Made by a program: the position numbers and the translations under genes. A stretch of 12,117 nucleotides of DNA from contig PFDW01000075.1 in NCBI GenBank assembly GCA_002793835.1, forward strand, positions 1,085-13,201, in the 5' to 3' direction. The notes under the pieces were generated by a model. It searched no databases and was not told the DNA's origin. It saw nothing but the letters and a program-made list of their open reading frames with translations. This DNA comes from Candidatus Portnoybacteria bacterium CG10_big_fil_rev_8_21_14_0_10_36_7. Its GTDB lineage: Bacteria > Patescibacteriota > Minisyncoccia > Portnoybacterales > PFDW01. Below, piece by piece: positions 1 to 6,798 of this stretch (positions within the stretch are counted from its first letter, which is position 1; the number at the start of each line of letters is the position of its first letter).

Positions 1-258
1 AAGAGTACTAGCAACCCCTCGCGTTGGCATTAAAGAGCTTGAGATTACTACATTATTTTTGTCTTCATATCCAGCTATACCAGTTTGCGCCCAATTACGT
101 GCTATTACCACTTCATCATAGCGAGTTAACAAAAAATCATGAGATCTATACACAAAAAAATACACCGACAATGATGCAATTACTACCAAAATCGCCGCTA
201 AAACTGTTGCGACTAATCGATGATTCTCAAATAACTTTTTTATATTACTAAAATTCAT
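1..258 (-). CDS. GT39/PMT_2-like membrane glycosyltransferase, N-terminal part (cut by left edge)
   Basis: The minus-strand frame is open from an ATG at 258 to the window edge, giving the first 86 residues with no stop. A basic N-terminus (NIKKLF, residues 5-10) precedes one strong membrane helix at about residues 15-37, followed by an outward loop. That loop starts RYDEVVIARNWAQTG (residues 46-60), which resembles the acidic first loop of the other two GT39-like proteins here (SKRYDAVAMNL and GGDSHEYNILANNL). In GT-C enzymes an acidic residue of this loop is catalytic, so Asp48/Glu49 are candidates. The ATG lies one base after the TAG of the methyltransferase gene, which suggests translational coupling. 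Assignment rests on this short N-terminus and on context. It would act in the cytoplasmic membrane using a polyprenyl-phosphate sugar. The rest of the gene lies outside the window. Confidence 0.6.
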   Translation of the reverse strand, partial: MNFSNIKKLFENHRLVATVLAAILVVIASLSVYFFVYRSHDFLLTRYDEVVIARNWAQTGIAGYEDKNNVVISSSLMPTRGVASTL

Positions 259-259
259 C

Positions 260-877
260 CTATTTCTTAACTTTTACTAAGTAACCCAAGGGATATTCAG
301 CTTTATCATATTTCGCATTCAATATCTTTGCTAAGCTACTTAAAAGACTATCAGCTAAATAAATAAATGGCAATATCAAAAAATCAAAAAAACTCGGTAG
401 AAATCTTTGCCACAAATAGTAGTGAACTGCGAAAAAACCCCTACCTACCTCTTGGATGCTTATATTGCTAAACTGTGCATCTTCAAGAATCTTATTTAAG
501 GATTGCCTAGTAAAACGAAAGTAATCATTAGGGCTTGCATGTAAATTTAAAAAAAATGGTACAACGCAAATAATTAACCCTCCATTTTTCAAAACCCTTT
601 TCGCCTCTTTTAGAGCAAAATTGTAATTATAAAGATGCTCCAATATGTTTATCATGAGCACGAAATCAAATTGTTCATCTTTAAATGGCCACCTGATTTT
701 CTCGACATCAACTTTATAATCGCAATCTCCACTAATATTTATAGAAGTAAATTTATTTTCACCACCAAATAATTTCTGATAATTAGCATCCTTATTCCCA
801 CCCACATCTAAAATGTTTCCACCTAATTGATGTTTTTTAAATTCTCTATAAATTTCTTTTCTAAAGAGACTCGCCAT
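260..877 (-). CDS. Class I SAM-dependent methyltransferase (Methyltransf_11 type)
   Basis: This 205-residue protein has the Rossmann-fold methyltransferase layout. Motif I is NILDVGGNKD (residues 21-30), the SAM-binding glycine loop, here in the less usual form DVGGNKD. An acidic region follows at 56-72 (DVEKIRWPFKDEQFDFV), then the motif IV/post region MINILEHL (75-82) and RVLKNGGLI (94-102). The segment SPNDYFRFT (115-123) is common in glycan-locus methyltransferases of this type. The hydrophobic stretch at about 159-186 may associate with the membrane but is not a clear transmembrane helix. The ATG directly abuts the TAA of the upstream GT4 gene (no gap), and the next gene starts one base after its TAG. 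Context suggests O- or N-methylation of a sugar in a surface glycan. The substrate cannot be read from the sequence. Confidence 0.85.
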   Translation of the reverse strand: MASLFRKEIYREFKKHQLGGNILDVGGNKDANYQKLFGGENKFTSINISGDCDYKVDVEKIRWPFKDEQFDFVLMINILEHLYNYNFALKEAKRVLKNGGLIICVVPFFLNLHASPNDYFRFTRQSLNKILEDAQFSNISIQEVGRGFFAVHYYLWQRFLPSFFDFLILPFIYLADSLLSSLAKILNAKYDKAEYPLGYLVKVKK

Positions 878-1993
878 TTAACTAAATATTTTTTTAAATT
901 CCTCTATATATTTTCCCTCCGAGAAAGATAAAACTCTCTCTTTTTCTGCTAGTTTAAATCTGTTATATGCATCTGCATCAGATAATAGACTCTCTACCTT
1001 ATCAGCCGCTAGTTTAACGTCATTATTATTATAAAGATATGGTAACGCCTCTTTCGGACCTAACTCCTGCACTCCTCCTATATTACTTGCTACATATGGT
1101 AAGCCACTTGCCATTGCTTCTATAAGCACACGAGGGACCCCCTCTTCACGCGATGGCATTAAAAAGATATCTGCCAACATAAAAAAGTCCAATATTTCAC
1201 TATTTGGGATTGAGCCAAGCATCTTGACATTTGTTCCAACATTTCTTTTTTCAATTAGATACTCTACTTTTTTCTTTGCTGGCCCATCTCCTATGACCAG
1301 CATAATAAATTTAATATTCTTTTGTATTAATATACTAGCTATGTCTGGCAGTAAATCTGCTCCTTTTCTTTCACTAATAGTATGAACAAAAAGTATTATG
1401 TGCACATCTATTGGCAATTGTTTCTTTCCTCTTAGTGAGCTTTCATCAATACTATGCTGACTAATCCTATCTAAATCTACCCAATTAGGAACAACTTTAA
1501 TCGCCTCTTCATCAATGCCATACTGTGTAGAATACAACTGTTTCATAGTCTCATTACCCGTAACTAAATAATTAACGCACCGATAAATTATTTTCGCACG
1601 AATTTTACTCAGCCAACTTTTTTCAAATAGCCAAGGCATACCACAATTCCAATAGAACACTTTTCCAAAACTTAATCTTGCAGCAACACTAGAGCATACT
1701 GCACCAACTCTAGAATAGTGAACATAAAAAAATTTATTTCCTATAATCCTTGCCCAGATACAAACAAAAAATAATTCTATTGACCTCAAGGGCAAAAAAG
1801 AAAATTTCTGAGTATACACTGTTTCGATCTCTGGAAAATCAGTTTCTTTTGCTTCACCTTTTTCCAAGATCAAAAAAATGCTTACTTCTTTCGCCAATTT
1901 TTTTAGAGCCCCATAAATATGATAAAAATGCGAATCGTCCTTGCTATCAAAATATTGCAAAACATAGCAAACCTTAAGTTTATTTCTACTCAT
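878..1993 (-). CDS. Glycosyltransferase family 4 (GT-B fold)
   Basis: The 371-residue length is normal for a GT4 enzyme. The N-terminal acceptor-side domain (about 1-165) is followed by VPNWVD (168-173), equivalent to the frequent NGVD segment. The nucleotide-sugar domain then shows SERKGADLL (207-215), IGDGP (234-238), LGSIP (259-263) and the diagnostic E-x7-E pair Glu284/Glu292 within PSREEGVPRVLIEAMASGLP (280-299), followed by the glycine-rich SNIGG. It is a retaining, cytosolic transferase that would add a sugar from a nucleotide donor to a lipid-linked or protein-linked glycan. Its ATG overlaps the end of the upstream GT39-like gene by 8 nt (ATGAGTAG, where TAG is the upstream stop), and its own TAA abuts the ATG of the methyltransferase. 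Donor and acceptor are unknown. Confidence 0.93.
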   Translation of the reverse strand: MSRNKLKVCYVLQYFDSKDDSHFYHIYGALKKLAKEVSIFLILEKGEAKETDFPEIETVYTQKFSFLPLRSIELFFVCIWARIIGNKFFYVHYSRVGAVCSSVAARLSFGKVFYWNCGMPWLFEKSWLSKIRAKIIYRCVNYLVTGNETMKQLYSTQYGIDEEAIKVVPNWVDLDRISQHSIDESSLRGKKQLPIDVHIILFVHTISERKGADLLPDIASILIQKNIKFIMLVIGDGPAKKKVEYLIEKRNVGTNVKMLGSIPNSEILDFFMLADIFLMPSREEGVPRVLIEAMASGLPYVASNIGGVQELGPKEALPYLYNNNDVKLAADKVESLLSDADAYNRFKLAEKERVLSFSEGKYIEEFKKIFS

Positions 1994-3452
1994 GATTTAT
2001 TAGAGTTAAAATATGCTCCAACCCAACCATAGCTAAAAGAAACATAAATGGCTCTGCTGGGATGCGCATCCTTGCTCCAGCCTCTGGCCATGGAGCTACC
2101 ATAAAATATAATATTAGCACAAAAAACGTCATTAAACAAGCCTTACCCCAGCTATTAGCAAAGCCTCTAGATGACATAAAAACGCCTACAATCATTAATA
2201 AATCGATACCAATCCAAAATAGAGTACCTAGAACAAGCAAGTAACTGCTTAAGCCCCCATTTATCAAATTTCTAACCACCTCCGAAAGCTTACCTTTAAA
2301 AATCATCTGCCCAAGTGGAATCACCTTTTGTGGCAAAAATTTTAGATACTCTGCTATATTCCTCCATCCACCAACTACATATAACGACAATGAATGACTT
2401 ATAAAAAACCAATAAAATTTTATACGATGACCATCTAAATACTTATCGGCTACCGCTTGGAGATGTGGTGCATTAGATAACGAATTATACTCAGCCTCAC
2501 TCAAAATAGTTCCCCCACTCTCTTCAAATATATCCGCTCCAACTTGTTTGGGATCCTGTCCAAGTTCTGCTTCATAAAATCTTGGAATATGATAATATAC
2601 TAAGTTATATAAGGACACAGATGACAAAGAAAACGAATTAAATAATTTTTTGTTTCGTAATGACCAAGGCGCAATAACTAAAATAAAGCCAACTAATATA
2701 CATGCTAAGAAAGCAAGGCTTTTCTTAAGATTATTGATACGACCATACAAAAGATATCCAAAGAAGAAAAGAATCATCGGGACAAATAATCCTATCACCC
2801 TTACCATGGTCCCAATCCCCAAAATTAACCCCAACAAAAAAAAATTAACGAAATTGTTTAAGGTAGTTTCTTTATTTATGAATATATAAATAGACGACAA
2901 AATTAAGAAAGTAAATAATGACTCACTGAATATCAATACAGAAAAATAAACATTAACTGGCTCAAAGACAAAAAACCACGCAGTTAAACCTGCTAATTTC
3001 CTTGAGACAAAGTTTGTTGCTATTTTAAAAAGAATTACTACACTCAATGCCGACAATATAGATTGAATAATTATTATCCCCCATGCACCACCAAAAAACT
3101 TCGAGATTACAGCTAGAAATAATGGATATCCTGGAATACGGAAACTATCTGAATAGAAAGGTTCTGCTGGTGATTGCGAAAAAATGCCATACTTAATTAA
3201 ATTGTTAGCTAATATATTGTATTCATGAGAATCTCCGCCGACAATCGGATAATTGCTATCGGAAAAATTATCTAGTCCGCCAATCTTTGTTTCATAACCT
3301 GTCAAAAAAACTGCCAAAACTAAACGTACTACTAGAGCAACAACAAACAATGCGATTTCTAATCGATATTTTTTAAAAATAGTTTTAGCTCTAAACCGTT
3401 TTTTTTCTATCTCCATAAATTTATTTAAGCATAAAATTTCTTTTAGTGCCAT
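1986..3452 (-). CDS. GT39/PMT_2-like (ArnT-type) polytopic glycosyltransferase
   Basis: This is a multi-spanning membrane protein of 488 residues from the first ATG. A basic N-terminus leads into the first helix (about 32-50), and the outward loop contains GGDSHEYNILANNL (72-85), with acidic residues in the position expected for the GT-C catalytic Asp/Glu. SFRIPGYPLFLA (103-114) and FSESLF (175-180) are typical of PMT_2/GT39 relatives, as is the late loop EAGARMRIPAEPFMFLLA (457-474). Several further hydrophobic helices lie between. It likely transfers a polyprenyl-phosphate-linked sugar to an acceptor on the outer face. The start is uncertain: residues 1-12 (MALKEILCLNKF) could be leader, and Met13 (ATG at 3416) leaves more room for divergent promoters. 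Neither ATG has a clear Shine-Dalgarno motif. The 3' end overlaps the next gene by 8 nt. Confidence 0.88.
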   Translation of the reverse strand: MALKEILCLNKFMEIEKKRFRAKTIFKKYRLEIALFVVALVVRLVLAVFLTGYETKIGGLDNFSDSNYPIVGGDSHEYNILANNLIKYGIFSQSPAEPFYSDSFRIPGYPLFLAVISKFFGGAWGIIIIQSILSALSVVILFKIATNFVSRKLAGLTAWFFVFEPVNVYFSVLIFSESLFTFLILSSIYIFINKETTLNNFVNFFLLGLILGIGTMVRVIGLFVPMILFFFGYLLYGRINNLKKSLAFLACILVGFILVIAPWSLRNKKLFNSFSLSSVSLYNLVYYHIPRFYEAELGQDPKQVGADIFEESGGTILSEAEYNSLSNAPHLQAVADKYLDGHRIKFYWFFISHSLSLYVVGGWRNIAEYLKFLPQKVIPLGQMIFKGKLSEVVRNLINGGLSSYLLVLGTLFWIGIDLLMIVGVFMSSRGFANSWGKACLMTFFVLILYFMVAPWPEAGARMRIPAEPFMFLLAMVGLEHILTLINHE

Positions 3453-3472
3453 AGTTGCTATACATTTTTTTC
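3417..3472. promoter_or_regulatory. Possible divergent promoter region
   Basis: This is the only place where two transcription units diverge. On the plus strand an extended -10-like element, TGCTATACA at 3456-3464, lies so that transcription would begin almost at the ATG of 3473, implying a leaderless mRNA. No convincing -35 box is visible. On the minus strand a TATGCT at 3433-3428 could be a -10 for transcripts starting just before the ATG at 3416. That would mean the first 12 codons of the longer minus-strand reading frame are not translated. The DNA is very AT-rich, so such boxes arise by chance. The divergence is certain; the exact elements are not. Confidence 0.3.
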
Positions 3473-3844
3473 ATGATTAGCTGGCAAAATTTTATTTTAT
3501 TACTATCAAATATCGGGCTAGTAGTATCTGGTCAAACATTAATAAAACAAGGCGTCAATAAGATTAGCGATTTTCGAGCAATTCCTTTTATGGGCTTTAT
3601 TGTAAAGTCATTTACTTCTCCATCAATTGTAGGTGGAATATTCCTATATGTCATCTCAACAATTATTTGGCTAATGCTTCTTTCTCGCATCAATCTATCC
3701 ATGGCTTACCCTGGTCTCAGTATTGGCTACTTAATTATCTTGGGGATCTCATGGTTCTACCTGAAAGAGACTGTTACGCTTTACCAAGTGATTGGTGTCG
3801 CACTTATAATATCTGGAATTTTCTTCATTTACGCCTTAAAATAA
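3473..3844 (+). CDS. EamA/SMR-superfamily small membrane protein, ArnE-like lipid-sugar flippase candidate
   Basis: The protein is 123 residues with four predicted membrane helices (about 5-24, 51-70, 76-97, 103-121), the size and topology of EmrE/ArnE-type half-transporters that act as dimers. The conserved part is the sequence around NLSMAYPGLSIGY (74-86) and SWFYLKE (93-99), followed by a Q-x-x-G-hydrophobic last helix. The early QTLIKQGV (21-28) matches the usual Q-x-x-hydrophobic-K-x-G helix end. Within a locus rich in polyprenyl-sugar enzymes, the likely role is moving a lipid-linked sugar across the cytoplasmic membrane, as ArnE/ArnF do for undecaprenyl-phosphate aminoarabinose. A drug-efflux role is less likely from context. 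I chose the ATG at 3473. A TTG six codons upstream (3455) is possible but would nearly abut the divergent gene. No Shine-Dalgarno motif is visible. Confidence 0.78.
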   Translation: MISWQNFILLLSNIGLVVSGQTLIKQGVNKISDFRAIPFMGFIVKSFTSPSIVGGIFLYVISTIIWLMLLSRINLSMAYPGLSIGYLIILGISWFYLKETVTLYQVIGVALIISGIFFIYALK

Positions 3845-3854
3845 CTTTAACAAA

Positions 3855-3877
3855 AAAGCCCGATACAATCGGACTTT
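3855..3877. terminator. Hairpin between flippase-like and oxidoreductase genes (possible terminator or attenuator)
   Basis: An inverted repeat pairs AAAGCCCGAT (3855-3864) with ATCGGACTTT (3868-3877) across a 3-nt loop, giving nine base pairs with one internal C/A mismatch (3859 against 3873). On the plus strand only a three-T run follows, so termination should be weak and would act as partial attenuation between the two genes. Read on the minus strand the same stem is followed by six T residues (from 3857-3852), a much better intrinsic terminator shape. It could therefore stop antisense transcription entering from the oxidoreductase gene. The function is inferred from shape alone. Confidence 0.4.
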
Positions 3878-3885
3878 CGCAATTT

Positions 3886-5295
3886 ATGGAAACAAATAAG
3901 AAAAAGATTGTTATTTTAGGAGCTGGGCTAGCTGCTGGATGGAAATTATCCGAAGATGGTTTTGAAGTAACAATAATTGATAAAAAAAACCATAATGGGG
4001 GCCTTTCTGGAACAGTAGAACACAATGGTTATTTATTTGATTATGGTGGACATAGGTTTATCACAAATAGCCAAGTAATCGTCGAGGAGATGAAACAACT
4101 GATGGGTAAAGATTTTTGGACTAACACTAGAAAAACACAGTATTACCTTTGGCATAAATACTTAAACTATCCGTTAGAACTCAAAGATATGGTTCTAAAA
4201 GTAAACCTCTTAATTTCGGCTAAGGCCATGATTGATTATTTGTGGACTGCGCTTAAAAACAAAATTAAGCCGCTACCGGAAGACTCATTCGAAGACTGGG
4301 TTGTAAAAAGATTTGGCCGAACTTTATATCATATTTTCTTTGGGCAATACACAGAAAAAGTATGGGGCATACCTCCAAGCACCATGGACAAAGATTGGGC
4401 TTCTCAACGCATTAGTTTAATTAATCTTTGGGATGTTTTTAAAAAATTAATTATTAAGCCAAAAGACGAACCACGTACATACACTTCAACTTACTATTAT
4501 TGCACGAACGGGATTGGACAAATTGCTGATAAGATGGCTGAAATAATAGAAAAGAATGGCGGGAAAATTTTATTAAATTCGACGATTGGGACGATTAAAC
4601 ACGACAACAAAAATATTACTAGCATTGAAATCGCTAAAGGCAACGACAAACAAACAATATCGGGTGATTGGATTTTATCGACTATGCCCATCAATAGTTT
4701 TATTAATCAATTAGAGCCAAGTGCTCCGCAAAATGTTAAAGACTCAGTAGAAAAATTAAAATTTCGTTCAATTATATTCCTTAATATTTTAATTGATGAA
4801 AATTTAGTAACGCAAAATGATGCCTTGTACATACCAGAACCAAAATATTTTTTCTTTCGAATCGAACAATTTAAACTGTGGTCAGATAAAATGGCTCCTA
4901 GCGACAAAACGTATCTATCTCTAGAAATTAGTTGTTTTGAGGGTGATACTGTCTGGAATATGGATGACAAAGAATTATTCGAAAAATGTTTAACTGGTCT
5001 TAAAGAAATGAAATTAATAAAGGATGAAAAAAAAGTTATTGATTATTTTACAGTTCGAGAAGGTATAGTTTACCCGGTCTTTGATATTGGCTACAAGGAA
5101 AGAATTGCTACCGTAAGGGAATATATGGACAAATTTTCTAACTTAATTTATTACGGTCGACAAGGGAATTTTCAATATATCCACATGCATCATGTCATCG
5201 ATATGGGAATTCGTGCCTATAAATTTATGAAAGGAGAACTAAAACAAAAAACTGACATAACTAAAGTAGGAACTGGCAAAGAATATTTCGGTTAA
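3886..5295 (+). CDS. FAD-dependent oxidoreductase, UDP-galactopyranose-mutase/HemY-like family, with altered glycine motif
   Basis: The protein has 469 residues from the ATG at 3886. It begins KKIVILGAGLAAGWKLSEDG (6-25), then VTIIDKK and GGLSGTVEHNGYLFDYGGHR (38-57), the usual start of the amine-oxidase-like FAD proteins seen in polysaccharide loci. QYTEKVWGIP (154-163) and the C-terminal YYGRQGNFQYIHMHHVIDMG (422-441) also belong to this family, the latter forming the second FAD contact. Family members are variously labelled protoporphyrinogen oxidase-like or UDP-galactopyranose mutase-like, so the substrate is open; a nucleotide-sugar role is inferred from context. Oddity: the expected GAGPAGLAA is GAGLAA, three residues short, so FAD binding may be impaired. 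The frame is open upstream to 3667, but that part overlaps the flippase gene and I rejected it as coding. There is no visible Shine-Dalgarno motif. Confidence 0.85.
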   Translation: METNKKKIVILGAGLAAGWKLSEDGFEVTIIDKKNHNGGLSGTVEHNGYLFDYGGHRFITNSQVIVEEMKQLMGKDFWTNTRKTQYYLWHKYLNYPLELKDMVLKVNLLISAKAMIDYLWTALKNKIKPLPEDSFEDWVVKRFGRTLYHIFFGQYTEKVWGIPPSTMDKDWASQRISLINLWDVFKKLIIKPKDEPRTYTSTYYYCTNGIGQIADKMAEIIEKNGGKILLNSTIGTIKHDNKNITSIEIAKGNDKQTISGDWILSTMPINSFINQLEPSAPQNVKDSVEKLKFRSIIFLNILIDENLVTQNDALYIPEPKYFFFRIEQFKLWSDKMAPSDKTYLSLEISCFEGDTVWNMDDKELFEKCLTGLKEMKLIKDEKKVIDYFTVREGIVYPVFDIGYKERIATVREYMDKFSNLIYYGRQGNFQYIHMHHVIDMGIRAYKFMKGELKQKTDITKVGTGKEYFG

Positions 5296-5309
5296 AAATA
5301 TTTATACCA

Positions 5310-5340
5310 AAAAAACCGCAAATAATTTCTACGGTTTTTT
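5310..5340. terminator. Bidirectional intrinsic terminator between convergent genes
   Basis: The arms AAAAAACCG (5310-5318) and CGGTTTTTT (5332-5340) are perfectly complementary, with a 13-nt loop. Three G-C pairs cap an A/U stem that supplies a U tract on either strand. It sits in the 43-bp gap between the plus-strand oxidoreductase stop (5295) and the minus-strand radical SAM stop (5339). Its right arm overlaps the first two positions of the radical SAM TAA. The stem is short on G-C, so efficiency may be modest. Confidence 0.65.
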
Positions 5341-6796
5341 ATGTTTTTAATGGAATGTCTTTATACCAAACCCTACGAAACAAGGAATGAATTTTCCTCA
5401 TGACTTTACCAACACCCCACTTCTCTTCTATAGCAATACCAGCCAGAAATTCTATTATATATATATCTAAAGGCACAGCAAAAAAACGATGTTTAATTCT
5501 AAACTCAAACCATTTATTAAGTGGTCCCAAATGATAACTAAAAAATTTAAAATATTCTCGAATACGCCAAACTTTTTTAACATCCACCCACGGTGACTTA
5601 AAATTCTGTCTAAATCTATCGATGCTTCCCCAGTCTTCTGTTATTTGAGGTGGCAAAAACCCCTCTTTAATAGCCGTCTGATACATCGCAGAGCCAGGAT
5701 AGGGTAAATAAGCACCCAAGGTAAAATAACCCCTAGGATGAGCTTTATAAATGCGATACATGAGCTCGATGGTTTCGTCAAGCTCCTCTTTAGTTTCTGT
5801 TGGCAATCCTACAATTGTAGAATAAACAGCTGGTAAATTATATTTTGCCAATGACGCCACCGACTTCATTGTTCGCTCAATAGTAAAATTTTTACTTATA
5901 AGCTTAAGCAATCTATTAGAGCCAGATTCAACGCCAATCAACATATCAAAACATTTATAATGTTTTAACTTTTGAGCTAATCCGTCATCTATTGAATCAA
6001 TTCGTACTTCAACATGTGCAGGCAAGTTAATTGCTTCTAAAACGTCAAAAGCTCTTTTCTTATCCACAAAAAAATTATCATCATAAAACTTAACCGCATC
6101 TATCCTGTACCTTTCTTTAATAAAAGCCATGTCCTCAGCAACGGATTTCACAGACCATGCTCGCCACTTTGATTCATTAAAGTTTAAATTATAACAAAAG
6201 CTACAACGGAATGGGCATCCTCGACTTGATTTGTAAGCCAAAACTCTTTCATAGCCCCCCTGCTTATAAACAAATTTATTTAAATCCAATAAAGAAAAAT
6301 CTATTCTCCACTGATCTAAATTTTGTATTAGCGGTCTGCGTTCTCCAATAACTACTTGTCCATTTTTTTTATAGGCTAAGCCTTTGATACCATCTATAGA
6401 TTGCTTATCCTGAATTTTACGAGCAAACTCTAAAACTGTTTCCTCACCCTCCCCGATCATTAAATAATCAATATATTCCTCATTAATGCATTGCCATGGC
6501 ATTAAGGAAGGATGAATCCCGCCCCAAACAATTGGAGCATTGGATAACTTTCTAAAAACTTTTGAAAAAATTGCACTATGACGAGTCTGGGAACCAGTCA
6601 TGACTGAGATGCCAATCCATTCAGGGTTCCTAGCGACAATTTCTTTAGAAAAATGATCGATTTCTTTTTCTGTAAAAGCAAATAGTTCCACTGCAAAACC
6701 AGCACGTTTTAATGCACTACCCACCGAAAGGATACCTAACGGTAAAATTTTTTCTGAATGATCATCGGAATAATTTATATGAATTAGAGCTATCAT
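5339..6796 (-). CDS. B12-binding-domain radical SAM protein (radical SAM 1)
   Basis: The 485-residue protein has the two-domain layout of cobalamin-type radical SAM enzymes (COG1032-like). An N-terminal Rossmann-type domain (about 1-155) contains IGISVMTGSQ (61-70), WGGIHPSLMP (91-100) and IGEGEET (114-120). The radical SAM domain carries the iron-sulfur motif C-x3-C-x2-C (Cys194, Cys198, Cys201 in SSRGCPFRCSFCYN). Further hallmarks are FYDDNFF (237-243), GVESGSNRLL (288-297), IVGLPTET (328-335) and YLPYPGSAMY (363-372). The C-terminal part (about 380-485) ends with a basic-aromatic segment, HRFFAVPLDIYIIEF (436-450), that recurs in radical SAM 2. Family members include methylases and other radical chemistry, so the reaction is unassigned; context suggests modification of a glycan or its lipid carrier. 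A weak GAAAG lies upstream of the ATG, which is 2 nt after the stop of the GT39-like gene. Confidence 0.9.
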   Translation of the reverse strand: MIALIHINYSDDHSEKILPLGILSVGSALKRAGFAVELFAFTEKEIDHFSKEIVARNPEWIGISVMTGSQTRHSAIFSKVFRKLSNAPIVWGGIHPSLMPWQCINEEYIDYLMIGEGEETVLEFARKIQDKQSIDGIKGLAYKKNGQVVIGERRPLIQNLDQWRIDFSLLDLNKFVYKQGGYERVLAYKSSRGCPFRCSFCYNLNFNESKWRAWSVKSVAEDMAFIKERYRIDAVKFYDDNFFVDKKRAFDVLEAINLPAHVEVRIDSIDDGLAQKLKHYKCFDMLIGVESGSNRLLKLISKNFTIERTMKSVASLAKYNLPAVYSTIVGLPTETKEELDETIELMYRIYKAHPRGYFTLGAYLPYPGSAMYQTAIKEGFLPPQITEDWGSIDRFRQNFKSPWVDVKKVWRIREYFKFFSYHLGPLNKWFEFRIKHRFFAVPLDIYIIEFLAGIAIEEKWGVGKVMRKIHSLFRRVWYKDIPLKT

Positions 6797-6798
6797 AA

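Noticed and set aside
24..251. Plus-strand 75-codon frame at the left edge
   Set aside because: It lies opposite a better minus-strand frame with a membrane helix and a GT39-like loop, and its own product looks like non-coding translation. The same holds for short frames antisense to the genes near 1750-1977, 2062-2244, 2650-2889, 8644-8877, 9218-9478 and 11739-11975.
3667..3885. Upstream extension of the FAD oxidoreductase frame
   Set aside because: It overlaps the flippase-like gene in another phase, has no similarity to the family N-terminus, and the protein begins normally at the ATG of 3886 right before the FAD motif.
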